Source: UBA2965 sp036526135 (GTDB lineage: Bacteria > Pseudomonadota > Gammaproteobacteria > Pseudomonadales > Azotimanducaceae). From it: a stretch of DNA of 43,483 bases. A model generated the notes under the pieces. That model was not told where the DNA came from. It ran no database searches and saw nothing but the letters and a program-made list of their open reading frames with translations. Within the stretch, counting starts at the first letter, position 1, and the number at the start of each line of letters is the position of its first letter. The position numbers and the translations under genes are program-made. This document shows positions 34,562-41,862 of the stretch, piece by piece. The stretch covers positions 1 through 43,483 of the forward strand of contig DATCZA010000051.1 of assembly GCA_036526135.1 (NCBI GenBank). Reading direction: 5' to 3'.

Positions 34562-35127
34562 TCAGCTCCCGCCAGCGCTTCTCTCAACTTGCGCCTGGCC
34601 GTGTGGTAATGCGCCTTGCTCGTGCCTTCCGCGATACCCAGCAGGCCAGCCGCTTCACGATGGCCGTACCCGTAGACGCCGCATAGCACGAATACGTTGC
34701 GGGCCTGCTCCGGCAAGCCGGCGATTGCCCGTTCCAGATCCAGATCTTTCGACGCTCCCGCAGTTTCCGACGCCTGCTCGTTCCAGGCTTCCTCCGGTTC
34801 GTGCTGATGCCGTGCTTCCCGACGCTGTTGACCCAGCACCTCGTTCACGGCGATCCGATGCAGCCAAGTGGTCACGCGGGCCTCACCACGGAAGCGGCCA
34901 AGATTGCGCCAGGCCTGGACAAAGGTCGCCTGGGTAGCGTCTTCCGCCGCGGTTACGTTCGCCGTCATGCGCAGGCACAACCCGTAGACCCGGCCAACCG
35001 ATGCGCGGTAAAGCTCCTCGAAAGCCCCATGATCGCCGGCCCCCGCCCGCTGGCAAAGCAGCGCAAGCGCTTCATCCGCGCGGGTGTCCTGTGATGAACT
35101 AGCCTCATGCATACTCATCATTATCAT
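34558..35127 (-). CDS. ECF-type RNA polymerase sigma factor
   Basis: An extracytoplasmic-function sigma factor of 187-189 residues. Region 2 (about 28-95) includes AFEELYRASVGRVYGLCLRMTANVTAAEDATQATFVQAWRN, and region 4 (about 135-185) includes LPEQARNVFVLCGVYGYGHREAAGLLGIAEGTSKAHYHTARRKL. Several in-frame ATGs cluster at the start; the one at 35121 has the best spacing from a CAGGG ribosome-binding sequence, while 35127 is the longest. First gene of a three-gene operon with an anti-sigma factor and a DUF4097 protein, a layout typical of envelope-stress sigma systems. Divergent from the GDT1-like gene. Confidence 0.95.
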   Translation of the reverse strand: MIMMSMHEASSSQDTRADEALALLCQRAGAGDHGAFEELYRASVGRVYGLCLRMTANVTAAEDATQATFVQAWRNLGRFRGEARVTTWLHRIAVNEVLGQQRREARHQHEPEEAWNEQASETAGASKDLDLERAIAGLPEQARNVFVLCGVYGYGHREAAGLLGIAEGTSKAHYHTARRKLREALAGAE

Positions 35128-35191
35128 CCCTGCAAGATAAGATGCAGCCTGCGCGAGAAGGGTTTAGTCGCGTTTGCGGATCCAGGATCTG

Positions 35192-35770
35192 ATGACTCTC
35201 GATTCTTTCCCCCCAGCCCTGACCACCTTCGTGCTCATCGGCATGGCGGAGCTGGGCGACAAGAGCCAGCTCGTCTGCATGGCGCTGGCGGCACGCCATC
35301 GAGCCGCTCCCGTGCTGCTGGGCGCTTCCCTGGCTTTTCTGATCCTGAACGCCCTCGCCGTCTTCCTCGGCGCCGGCCTGGCCGTCTGGCTGCCCGATCG
35401 CTTGATGGCGGGCCTGGTGGCTCTGGCCTTCGCCGGGTTCGGGATTCACGCCCTGACGGCTGGGCCCGGTGACGACCCCGAGGAACACCGGGAGCACCGT
35501 GCCCGAGGAATTTTCCTGACTACGCTGAGCTTGATATTCCTGGCAGAGCTGGGAGACAAAACCCAGATTGCCGTCGCCGCGCTCGGCGCCACGCTCGACC
35601 CGCTACAGGTGTGGCTGGGAGCTACCCTCGCGCTCTTCGGGCTGTCGGCGCTCGGTGTATGGATCGGGCGCAGCTATCTCAAGCGCCTGCCGACGATCTG
35701 GCTTCACCGTGTGAGCGGGTTGGTCTTCCTGGGGGTTGGTTCGCTCGCGGCGTGGCGGGCGCTGACCTGA
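35192..35770 (+). CDS. TMEM165/GDT1 family (UPF0016) cation transporter
   Basis: A 192-residue membrane protein with six predicted helices in two repeats. Each repeat has the family signature E-x-G-D-K-[ST]: MAELGDKSQL near residue 20 and LAELGDKTQI near residue 117. Bacterial relatives (for example Mnx and MneA) export manganese, and eukaryotic ones move Ca/Mn, so divalent metal transport, probably Mn export, is likely. The ATG at 35192 is preferred to an in-frame TTG at 35174. No metal riboswitch or MntR site is obvious in the short upstream region shared with the ECF operon. Confidence 0.92.
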   Translation: MTLDSFPPALTTFVLIGMAELGDKSQLVCMALAARHRAAPVLLGASLAFLILNALAVFLGAGLAVWLPDRLMAGLVALAFAGFGIHALTAGPGDDPEEHREHRARGIFLTTLSLIFLAELGDKTQIAVAALGATLDPLQVWLGATLALFGLSALGVWIGRSYLKRLPTIWLHRVSGLVFLGVGSLAAWRALT

Positions 35771-35780
35771 ACGGATCAAA

Positions 35781-35825
35781 GCTCGAGACCCACGCCCGCT
35801 GCTGCCAGCAGCGCATCACTCGAGC
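35781..35825. repeat. nested inverted repeat downstream of GDT1-like gene
   Basis: Outer arms GCTCGAG (35781-35787) and CTCGAGC (35819-35825) flank an inner perfect palindrome GCTGCTG-C-CAGCAGC (35798-35812). The whole forms a two-tier hairpin of 45 bp just after the GDT1 stop. It also overlaps the end of the minus-strand open frame at 35816. There is no T-run on either side, so a rho-independent terminator is not well supported. Confidence 0.5.
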
Positions 35826-36037
35826 GTCTTGTGGCGCAGGCGGTCGGCGGCCGCGTACGGCAGGAGCTGAACGAGCATCTCGGACAGTTCCGCATTACGC
35901 CTGTGCAGCGTCTCCAGAGCGTCCGCGGCCGCGTCCAGAATGCCAGGGTCGAGTTCTCTTTGACGCGCGCCGCTGCGCAAGCACTGAACGAGATCGTTGT
36001 TAACCACGGTCGAGTCTCCAAATAAAACGGCACGCAT
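35816..36037 (-). CDS. small hypothetical protein
   Basis: A possible 73-residue protein (ATG at 36037; the frame is open to 36112, which would give 98 residues). The translation is soluble and mostly helical (LDAAADALETLHRRNAELSEMLVQLL), with a plausible amphipathic helix of coiled-coil character. I do not recognise a family and see only a weak ribosome-binding site. It fills an otherwise empty gap and is convergent with the GDT1-like gene. It may be a real small gene or a chance frame. Confidence 0.35.
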   Translation of the reverse strand: MRAVLFGDSTVVNNDLVQCLRSGARQRELDPGILDAAADALETLHRRNAELSEMLVQLLPYAAADRLRHKTLE

Positions 36038-36296
36038 CAGTCCACGCACGCCAGATGAAACGTATAGGCGCGTCCGGTTCGCCATGGTCGGGGTTAACAG
36101 AAAGTTACCCACTTACCACACGCTCAGTCCGTGACGCAGCGCACATAGTGGCGCCGACGTAATCCGCAGCGAAGGTGAGAACCCGGCGCGATCAACCTTC
36201 GCGACCCAACCCCGGCTTGCGTTCCTTTCGTCCACTTGCGGGAGACCGACGATCCATGCAACCTGCCGCGGGATAGTCTGGGCAAGGAGCGAGGAG

Positions 36297-37709
36297 ATGC
36301 CTGCAGACAGAGAAATTACAGCCGAGTATCTCATCGTCGGGGGAGGCGCCCTCGGCATGGCCATCGCCGATACGTTGATCGGCGAAAGCGACAGCAGCGT
36401 CATCATGGTCGATCGACGACATAAGCCCGGCGGGCACTGGCACGACGCCTACCCCTTCGTGCGGTTGCACGGCCCCTCTGCCAACTACGGCGTGAACTCG
36501 CGGCAACTGGGCAGCGACCGGATCGACGAAGCCGGCCTGAATCGGGGCCTCTTCGAGCTGGCCACGGGCTCAGAGATCCGAACCTATTTCGACGAAGCGA
36601 TGCGCCACGGGTTGCTCCCGACCGGCCGGATGCACTATCTGCCCATGCACGAATACAACGGCGACGGCCAGGCCGTATCCCTGATCAGCGGCCAAGCTAC
36701 CAAGGTGAGCGCGCGAAAGAAAATCGTCGACGCGACCATTGCCGAGACGCAGGTGCCTTCCCGAACGTCCCCGAATTTTTCCGTCGCTGAAGGCGCCACG
36801 CTGATACCTCCGAACGGCCTGGCGGAACTCGGCGGCTCGGCGAGCACCTACGTGATCATTGGAGCGGGAAAGACGGCTATCGACGCCGTGACCTGGCTGA
36901 TGGAAAACGACGTCGATCCCGGCCGGCTGAAGTGGATCCGCCCCAGGGACCCCTGGTTGCTCAACAGAAAGATGATTCAGCCAAGCTACGATTTCTTCGA
37001 GAACACGATTGGCTGGCTGATAGCCAGCATGGAAGCAGCCGCAAACGCCGACACGGTCGACGACATCTTCCTCCATCTGGAAAGTGCCGGGTGCATGCAT
37101 CGCATCGACACATCCGTAATTCCAACGATGTACCGTTGCGCGATCGTCAGCGAGATGGAGCTCGATCAATTGAGGCTCGTGAAGGACGTCGTGAGGATGG
37201 GCCATGTGCGAGCGATTGCAGATAACCGCGTCGTTCTCGACGACGGCGAACTCGACCTGTCGCCGGGGACCCTCTTCGTCAACTGCAGCGCGGACGGCAT
37301 CCCTCGCAAGCCCGTGCAACCGATTTTCCAACCCGGGAAAATCGTGCCTCAATACGTGCGCGCCTGCTCGCCCACGTTCAGCGGCGCGCTCGTCGCAAAG
37401 GTCGAGCTCCTTTTCGGCGACGACGAAGAAAAGAACGCCCTCACCAGGCCCACACCCATTCCGGATTCCCCGGCAGACTGGGTTCAGATCGAGCTCAATC
37501 AAGCGCTGAATTCCGCCGCCTGGCGCGAGAACAAGGCGTTGTCGCAGTGGCTGGCAGGCTCCCGCCTTGATCAGTTCACGGCGATGATGTTGCGCGCATT
37601 CTCCGAGGGCGACGAGGCGAAGATAGGGTTGCTGGACAGATACCGCACGGCCATCCGGCCCGCGGTGGAGCGAATGGGCAAGATGGTTGCGGCCAGCACG
37701 TCGGCCTGA
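36297..37709 (+). CDS. FAD/NAD(P)-binding oxidoreductase (flavin monooxygenase-like)
   Basis: A 470-residue two-dinucleotide-binding-domain flavoprotein. An N-terminal FAD Rossmann motif GGGALG (15-20) ends with an acidic residue after beta-2 (MVDRR), followed by GGHWHDAYPFVRLHGPSANYG, which resembles the FAD-contacting region of class B flavin monooxygenases. A second nucleotide motif IGAGKTAID (188-196) would bind NADPH, and LFVNCSADG resembles the C-terminal FAD motif. The canonical FxGxxxHxxx(Y/F) FMO signature is not evident, so Baeyer-Villiger or N-oxygenase chemistry is not assured. The ATG has a good GGAGCGAGGAG ribosome-binding stretch. Confidence 0.8.
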   Translation: MPADREITAEYLIVGGGALGMAIADTLIGESDSSVIMVDRRHKPGGHWHDAYPFVRLHGPSANYGVNSRQLGSDRIDEAGLNRGLFELATGSEIRTYFDEAMRHGLLPTGRMHYLPMHEYNGDGQAVSLISGQATKVSARKKIVDATIAETQVPSRTSPNFSVAEGATLIPPNGLAELGGSASTYVIIGAGKTAIDAVTWLMENDVDPGRLKWIRPRDPWLLNRKMIQPSYDFFENTIGWLIASMEAAANADTVDDIFLHLESAGCMHRIDTSVIPTMYRCAIVSEMELDQLRLVKDVVRMGHVRAIADNRVVLDDGELDLSPGTLFVNCSADGIPRKPVQPIFQPGKIVPQYVRACSPTFSGALVAKVELLFGDDEEKNALTRPTPIPDSPADWVQIELNQALNSAAWRENKALSQWLAGSRLDQFTAMMLRAFSEGDEAKIGLLDRYRTAIRPAVERMGKMVAASTSA

Positions 37710-37724
37710 CGGAACCCGCCTCTA

Positions 37725-37760
37725 TTGCCCCGATATTTATTGCCCCGATATTGCCCCGAT
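37725..37760. repeat. three short direct repeats TTGCCCCGATA
   Basis: TTGCCCCGATA occurs at 37725-37735 and 37740-37750, and a third copy, TTGCCCCGAT followed by C, at 37751-37760. The first two are separated by TTTA and the last two directly abut. They sit in the gap between the FAD oxidoreductase and the OmpA-like gene. Period and copy number are too small for a CRISPR; they could be slippage products or an iterated protein-binding site. Confidence 0.65.
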
Positions 37761-37888
37761 CCGTCGTCACCTCTCGTGTCTTGAAAGCCACAACACTCGG
37801 TTTCCCGACTCCCGTTCACGCTTTCTTCAGGATTGCAGGTTTACACTTCCCCGCGTTAAAGGCGCCTACAGCCGCAGAGGAGCGATTC

Positions 37889-38566
37889 ATGAAGATAAGT
37901 TGCCTGGGAAGAATGGGGGCCATTTCAATCTGTGTCGCTGTCGGGTTGAACGCTTGCACCACCAATCCGTATACCGGGGAACGTGAAGCGTCCAATACTG
38001 CCAAGGGCGCAGGCATCGGCGCGGCCATCGGGGCCGTGGTTGGCGTGCTGAGCGGCGACGACGCGGACGAGCGTCGCAAGAATGCGCTTATCGGCGCCGG
38101 TGTCGGCGCGCTCGCGGGCGGCGCCGTGGGAGCTTACATGGACGCCCAGGAAGCCAAGCTCCGGGAGCAACTCGCCAACACCGGCGTCAGCGTGAGTCGG
38201 CTCGGCGACGACATCGTGCTGAACATGCCCGGCAACGTGACGTTCGACGTGAATCAGGACGCCGTAAAGTCCGGCTTCTATCCGGTGCTCGACTCGGTCG
38301 GCCTGGTGCTGGAGGAATACGACAAGACCCTGATCGACGTAAACGGGCATACGGACAGCACGGGCACCGTCAGCTACAACATGGACCTTTCCGGACGACG
38401 CGCCCTGAGCGTTGCCGATTATCTGACCAACCGGGGCGTGGCACGCGATCGCATCTTCACTCAGGGTTACGGTCCTCACTATCCCCTTGCCGACAACGGC
38501 ACCGCAGAGGGACGTTCACTCAACCGGCGGGTCGAGCTGGTTCTGAAACCGCTGACGGCCGGGTAA
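37889..38566 (+). CDS. OmpA-family lipoprotein with glycine zipper
   Basis: A 225-residue outer-membrane lipoprotein resembling YiaD. A signal peptide ends in lipobox LNAC (Cys at about residue 22). Two glycine-zipper hydrophobic segments follow (GAGIGAAIGAVVGVLSG and IGAGVGALAGGAVGAYM). A C-terminal OmpA domain (about 105-220) binds peptidoglycan, with the ligand residues in NGHTDSTG and LSGRRA. The ATG at 37889 has an AGAGGAG ribosome-binding site. Likely anchors the outer membrane to the cell wall. Stands alone, downstream of the TTGCCCCGATA repeats. Confidence 0.92.
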   Translation: MKISCLGRMGAISICVAVGLNACTTNPYTGEREASNTAKGAGIGAAIGAVVGVLSGDDADERRKNALIGAGVGALAGGAVGAYMDAQEAKLREQLANTGVSVSRLGDDIVLNMPGNVTFDVNQDAVKSGFYPVLDSVGLVLEEYDKTLIDVNGHTDSTGTVSYNMDLSGRRALSVADYLTNRGVARDRIFTQGYGPHYPLADNGTAEGRSLNRRVELVLKPLTAG

Positions 38567-38670
38567 TCGGCCCGCCCCCCGCGTCCGGCAGCGCGCCGCC
38601 GCTTCGCCCTGTTCGGCAACTGGGTTCTGTCTGGTAGTATTGCCCAGAGAGACGAGGGGAGGATCGTTCG

Positions 38671-39063
38671 ATGGCAAATTTCATGGCTGGGTATACCAGT
38701 CAAACCTATGCTCTGCTGCGTATCGTGGCCGGTTTTCTGTTCCTGTGGCACGGCAGCCAGAAGCTTTTTTCGTTCCCGGTGGATGCCATGGCCGGCGTGC
38801 CGGCTTTCATCACCTACGGAGCCGGCGGGATAGAGCTCATCGGCGGCGTGCTGGTGATGATCGGGCTGTTCACGCGCTGGGCCGCCTTCATCTGCAGCGG
38901 GACCATGGCAGTCGCCTATTGGATGGCTCACGGCTTGAACGCGCTGTTTCCCATCCAGAACGGTGGCGAGCTGGCCGCACTGTACTGCTTCATCTTCCTT
39001 TACATCGCGGCCAAAGGCGCCGGGAGCTGGAGCGTGGACGGCGCCCGTCAACAGGCAGGCTGA
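38671..39063 (+). CDS. DoxX family membrane protein
   Basis: A 130-residue inner-membrane protein with four predicted helices. The family pattern is clear: LRIVAGFLFLWHGSQKLFSFP in helix 1, GAGGIELIGGVLVMIGLFTRWAAFICSG over helices 2-3, and a C-terminal helix before GAGSWSVDG. DoxX proteins occur in terminal oxidases and in stress-linked redox complexes with SodA/SseA in mycobacteria; the role of this one is unknown. Preceded by a strong GGGGAGGA ribosome-binding site. It is convergent with the redoxin/selenoprotein gene, 87 bp away. Confidence 0.92.
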   Translation: MANFMAGYTSQTYALLRIVAGFLFLWHGSQKLFSFPVDAMAGVPAFITYGAGGIELIGGVLVMIGLFTRWAAFICSGTMAVAYWMAHGLNALFPIQNGGELAALYCFIFLYIAAKGAGSWSVDGARQQAG

Positions 39064-39079
39064 CCTCGTCTGGCAGGAG

Positions 39080-39104
39080 GGCCGGTAACCTGAAAAAACC
39101 GGCC
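39080..39104. repeat. 7-bp inverted repeat between convergent genes
   Basis: GGCCGGT (39080-39086) and ACCGGCC (39098-39104) flank an 11-nt A-rich loop in the convergent gap between doxX and the candidate selenoprotein gene. Stability is moderate and there is no following T-run on either strand, so it may be a bidirectional, non-canonical terminator or simply a structured spacer. Confidence 0.45.
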
Positions 39105-39150
39105 AGGCCGTCACGAACGGCGAGACTGAGCCGGGCTGCCTGGATTCCGC

Positions 39151-40284
39151 TTAGAGGTCCAGCGGCCGGTAGTAGTCCTTGCCCTGGCTGACGTACTCGC
39201 CCATGAATTTCATGAAGGTCTCGCCGGCCGAACCCTCTTCCGTCAGAGTCAGGTCCTGACGGATGAAGTTGATGCTGTCGGGATTCAGCGACTGGGCCAG
39301 CTTCCAGTAGTGCTCCGCCTTCTGCTGCTGGCCGTGGAGCCTGAACAGGTTGCCGAGGCGGAACGCCGCGTCCGCCTTCAGCTGATCGTCGCTGTGTGCT
39401 CGAATGTTACCGACGACCGTCTCAGCGGACTGAACGTGCTCACTTTCAGCACCTTTAGCCACCCAGTCTTTGACCGCCGGGGCATAGACGTCGGTGCCGA
39501 ACGCGAACGCCCGGTCACCCTCTCCGAACTGGTGAACCTTGGAATAGGTGCCCTCGTCAATCCGAACGATTCGACCCTCCTCATCGATCCAGGCCGCGGA
39601 GGGAACGTTAACGAAGTTGAAGGCGCTGCTGATGATGTGATCTTCGTCCACCACCTGCACGTAGGTAGGGTTGGCCGCATCGAATATCGGCCCGGCCACC
39701 GCCTCGCCGCCGGTATCTTCGGCGACGCAGATCAGGACGAAATTCGGATCGTTAATCTCTTCGTAAACTTGTTGCCACACGGGCACGTCAAGCTGACATC
39801 CTCACCACGACGACCAAGTGACTATCAGCGCTTTCTTGCCCTTCAGATCCGCCAGCCGGACCACGTTGCCCTGACGGTCGGTCACATCGACGTCCGGGGC
39901 CATCGCGTCGACCATCATGCTCTCACGCTTGACCGGCATTTCCGCGAAGCTCCACACGCGGGCCTCTCGATCGACCACGTAGGGTTGACCCAGCAGATCG
40001 GCAAACGCAGCGAGATCAAACCACTCTTCTTCACCGTCGCGAATGAGCAGTTGGTCCGTCAACGGAACGCAGATATCTCCGAAACACGCGCCCTCCGGCT
40101 TCAACACGAAACCGTTGATCCGCGTCAGATCGTCCGGCGCGATCAGCAGGCCACCGCCCTCCCCCGTTTCCGAAAGGGTGGTTGCCCTGCCCTGGTACAG
40201 CACCGTGGTGCTTCCCTCGGGATGTATCGGCGTCTCCTCGAACGGGTGCCGAAGCTCCGGAAACGCCATCGTGAATTCAGCCAT
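39151..40284 (-). CDS. candidate selenocysteine-containing thioredoxin-like (redoxin) protein, W-U-G-C motif
   Basis: Two frames (40284-39805 and 39801-39151) join through a single in-frame UGA at 39804-39802. Read through, they give a 377-residue protein starting MAEFTMAFPELRHPF with a GAGGAAGGGG ribosome-binding site. An N-terminal domain (1-125) carries Cys67 and Cys72. A redoxin domain follows: a typical beta-1 segment DVTDRQGNVVRLADLKGKKA, then TWSSW-U161-G-C163-QLDVPVW, placing the UGA exactly at the redox-active position. The thioredoxin cis-Pro region is VNVPSAAW, and a C-terminal TPR-like tail starts at RAHSDDQLKADAAFRLG. No other stop or frameshift interrupts it. A SECIS-like hairpin follows the UGA (separate entry). 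A simple nonsense pseudogene is the alternative. Confidence 0.82.
39766..39804 (-). promoter_or_regulatory. predicted bacterial SECIS element (UGA plus hairpin)
   Basis: In the minus-strand mRNA the UGA (39804-39802) is followed by 7 nt and then a stem-loop. The lower stem is AGCUUG (39794-39789) with CAAGUU (39771-39766), 6 pairs including one G-U. The internal loop is ACG opposite A. The upper stem is UGCC (39785-39782) with GGCA (39776-39773). The apical loop is CGUGU (39781-39777), and its second base is the G expected for SelB recognition. The loop begins 20 nt after the UGA. This matches the general bacterial SECIS model: a stem directly downstream, a small apical loop with a G in its first two positions, at about 16-37 nt. 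Confidence 0.72.
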
Positions 40285-40431
40285 CACCCCTTCCTCGGTA
40301 TTGCGGCATCAGCGGGACTATCCTAGCGGTTTGCCCGCCGCGGGAAAACCGGTTGCGTCCTTTGAGCACCGTTGCGGCGCTACGGCGTAAGCGGCATCAT
40401 CGTTGCCGAGGATAAATACTGGAGATCCAAC

Positions 40432-40752
40432 GTGGCAGAGGTCGGCACAACCAAGCTCTACGAAAACGACCGCGTGATTGTCTGGGAGATGTTGCTCGCC
40501 CCCGGTGAGCAAACCGGCGTGCACACGCACAGGCATTCCTACTTTTTCCAGGTTCTCGAAGGTTCGACACTGGAAACGCTGGATGCTGAGGGAAACTCCC
40601 TCGGATCCTTCGACTTCGAGACCGGCAGCACCGTTTGGATCGACCTGGATGGCGACGACATCGTGCTCGATGATCTGCGAGTATCGGCCACTCACGATGC
40701 GAAGAACGTCGGCAATGCGCCGTATCGCGAGATACTGGTCGAGCTGAAGTAG
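40432..40752 (+). CDS. cupin-domain protein
   Basis: A 106-residue cupin. I choose the GTG at 40432, which has a GGAG ribosome-binding site 7 bp upstream; the frame is open upstream to a TTG at 40372 with unconserved residues. Metal-ligand motif 1 is GVHTHRHSYFFQVLEG (His31 and His33), and motif 2 contributes His88 (SATHDAKN). It is acidic, cytoplasmic and without a signal peptide. Divergent from the redoxin/selenoprotein gene and followed by the shortened VOC gene. Function unknown. Confidence 0.82.
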   Translation: MAEVGTTKLYENDRVIVWEMLLAPGEQTGVHTHRHSYFFQVLEGSTLETLDAEGNSLGSFDFETGSTVWIDLDGDDIVLDDLRVSATHDAKNVGNAPYREILVELK

Positions 40753-40803
40753 GCGGCGGCCGAGTTTGCTGTTTTTGCGCGACCAGTCATGGTGGGGTCT
40801 ACG

Positions 40804-41046
40804 ATGCACCGACTCGAACACGCAAATCTGGCAGTCATCAAGACCGAGGAGATGACACGCTTCCTCCAGGCTGCCTTTCCGGATTTTCAGATCGGCGGGC
40901 AGGGCGTCAGCGCCAGCGGAATACCCTGGCGTCACCTGGGCGACGATGACTTCTACCTCGCTCTCAATACGGTGACCGATGACCCAGCCGAGCGCAACGA
41001 CTATTCGGACGAGGCATCCCGCGCCAGATCGCAGGTAGTATCCTGA
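40804..41046 (+). pseudogene. shortened VOC (glyoxalase/bleomycin-resistance) family gene
   Basis: An 80-residue frame starting MHRLEHANLAVIKTEEMTRFLQAAFPDF, the unmistakable first beta-alpha unit of a VOC domain. The usual VOC length is about 125-140 residues. After DDDFYLALNTV the frame passes straight to TDDPAERNDYSDEA, which in the full-length relatives I recall lies near the C-terminus. The central part, including the second repeat and its metal ligands, is therefore missing, consistent with an internal deletion. Thirty-odd bases after the stop, an out-of-frame ILIVELKQ-like segment resembles the end of the upstream cupin (EILVELK). It could still be translated but is unlikely to form a complete active site. 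Confidence 0.6.
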
Positions 41047-41083
41047 TAGTCGAGCTGAAACAACTCTTATTCTGAGGACGCAA

Positions 41084-41845
41084 ATGGAAGTGCACGGACA
41101 CAACGCGGTATTTGTCGGCGGCGCATCGGGCATGGCACTGGCCACGGCAGAACGCTTTCACGAGAAGGGCGGCCGCGTGGCCATTCTGGACCTGCCGACG
41201 TCAGACGGGGGCGCCGTGGCGGAAAGGCTCGGCGGCACCTTCCATCCGTGCAACGTCATGGACTACGAAGGAACCGAGCAGGCCATTGACGAAGCCGTTC
41301 AGGCCCTTGGCTCGGTGCACTTGTGCTGCAACACCGCGGGCGGCGGGCTGGCGAAAAGAACGCTGACCAAGGAAGGGCCCCACCCGCTCGAGGAGTTTCA
41401 GCGGGTAATCGATCTGAATCTGATCTCGTCCTTCAACATCTCACGTCTCATCGCGGCGAAGATGGCGGGCAACGAGCCGAATGAGGATGGCGAGCGCGGT
41501 TGCATAATCAACACCGCATCCATCGCCGCGTTCGAAGGCCAGATCGGTCAGGTAGCATACTCTGCAGCGAAGGCGGGCATTGCGGGCATGACTTTCGTCA
41601 TGGCGAGGGACCTCGGCAGCCTGGGCATTCGAGCGAACGCCATCGCGCCGAGTCTTTTCGATACGGGGCTGACTTCGGGCATCCCCGACGAGTTCGCGCT
41701 GGCCTTGACCAGGGATGCGGCGTTTCCGAAGAGGATGGGCAAGCCCGTACACTACGCGATCCAGGCAATCGCCATCTACGAGAATGTCATGATGAATGGC
41801 GGCACGGTGAGAGTGGATGCCGGCCAGCGATTCGGACCGAAATAG
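41084..41845 (+). CDS. short-chain dehydrogenase/reductase (3-hydroxyacyl-CoA dehydrogenase-like)
   Basis: A 253-residue SDR. The nucleotide motif GGASGMA is at 12-18, preceded by a beta strand, with an Asp at the end of beta-2 (ILDLP), suggesting NAD(H) preference. The catalytic triad is Ser146 (NTASIAA), Tyr159 and Lys163 (YSAAK). The sequence resembles type-2 3-hydroxyacyl-CoA dehydrogenases (HSD17B10-like: VHLCCNTAGGGLAKRT, FEGQIGQVAYSAAKAG, LFDTGLTSGIPDE). Substrate is uncertain. A GAGGA ribosome-binding site precedes the ATG. The YtoQ gene follows 17 bp downstream on the same strand, so the two are probably one transcript. Confidence 0.93.
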   Translation: MEVHGHNAVFVGGASGMALATAERFHEKGGRVAILDLPTSDGGAVAERLGGTFHPCNVMDYEGTEQAIDEAVQALGSVHLCCNTAGGGLAKRTLTKEGPHPLEEFQRVIDLNLISSFNISRLIAAKMAGNEPNEDGERGCIINTASIAAFEGQIGQVAYSAAKAGIAGMTFVMARDLGSLGIRANAIAPSLFDTGLTSGIPDEFALALTRDAAFPKRMGKPVHYAIQAIAIYENVMMNGGTVRVDAGQRFGPK

Positions 41846-41862
41846 TTCGAAGGGAGAGTTTC

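Larger units (their letters stand above)
35771..36296. other. 526-bp region without a confident gene
   Basis: Between the GDT1-like gene and the FAD oxidoreductase there is no gene that I recognise. It holds a nested inverted repeat at its left end and one modest minus-strand open frame (both described separately). From about 36040 to 36270 I see nothing beyond ordinary composition; the last 25 bp contain an AAGGAG-type ribosome-binding sequence for the downstream gene. Confidence 0.6.

Noticed and set aside
37725..37760. CRISPR array
   Set aside because: The repeats are only 10-11 bp with spacers of 0-4 bp and there are no cas genes.
39786..39804. Interpretation of the UGA as an ordinary stop with two separate genes or a decayed pseudogene
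   Set aside because: The UGA lies at the catalytic position, the downstream half has no independent start with a ribosome-binding site, there are no other disruptions, and a SECIS-like hairpin is present. Not fully excluded without genome-wide checks.
39310..40326. A 338-codon plus-strand open frame spanning both halves of the redoxin gene
   Set aside because: It has no recognisable fold, is arginine/leucine/valine-rich like other antisense frames here, and the minus strand encodes a clear redoxin domain. It is a high-GC shadow.
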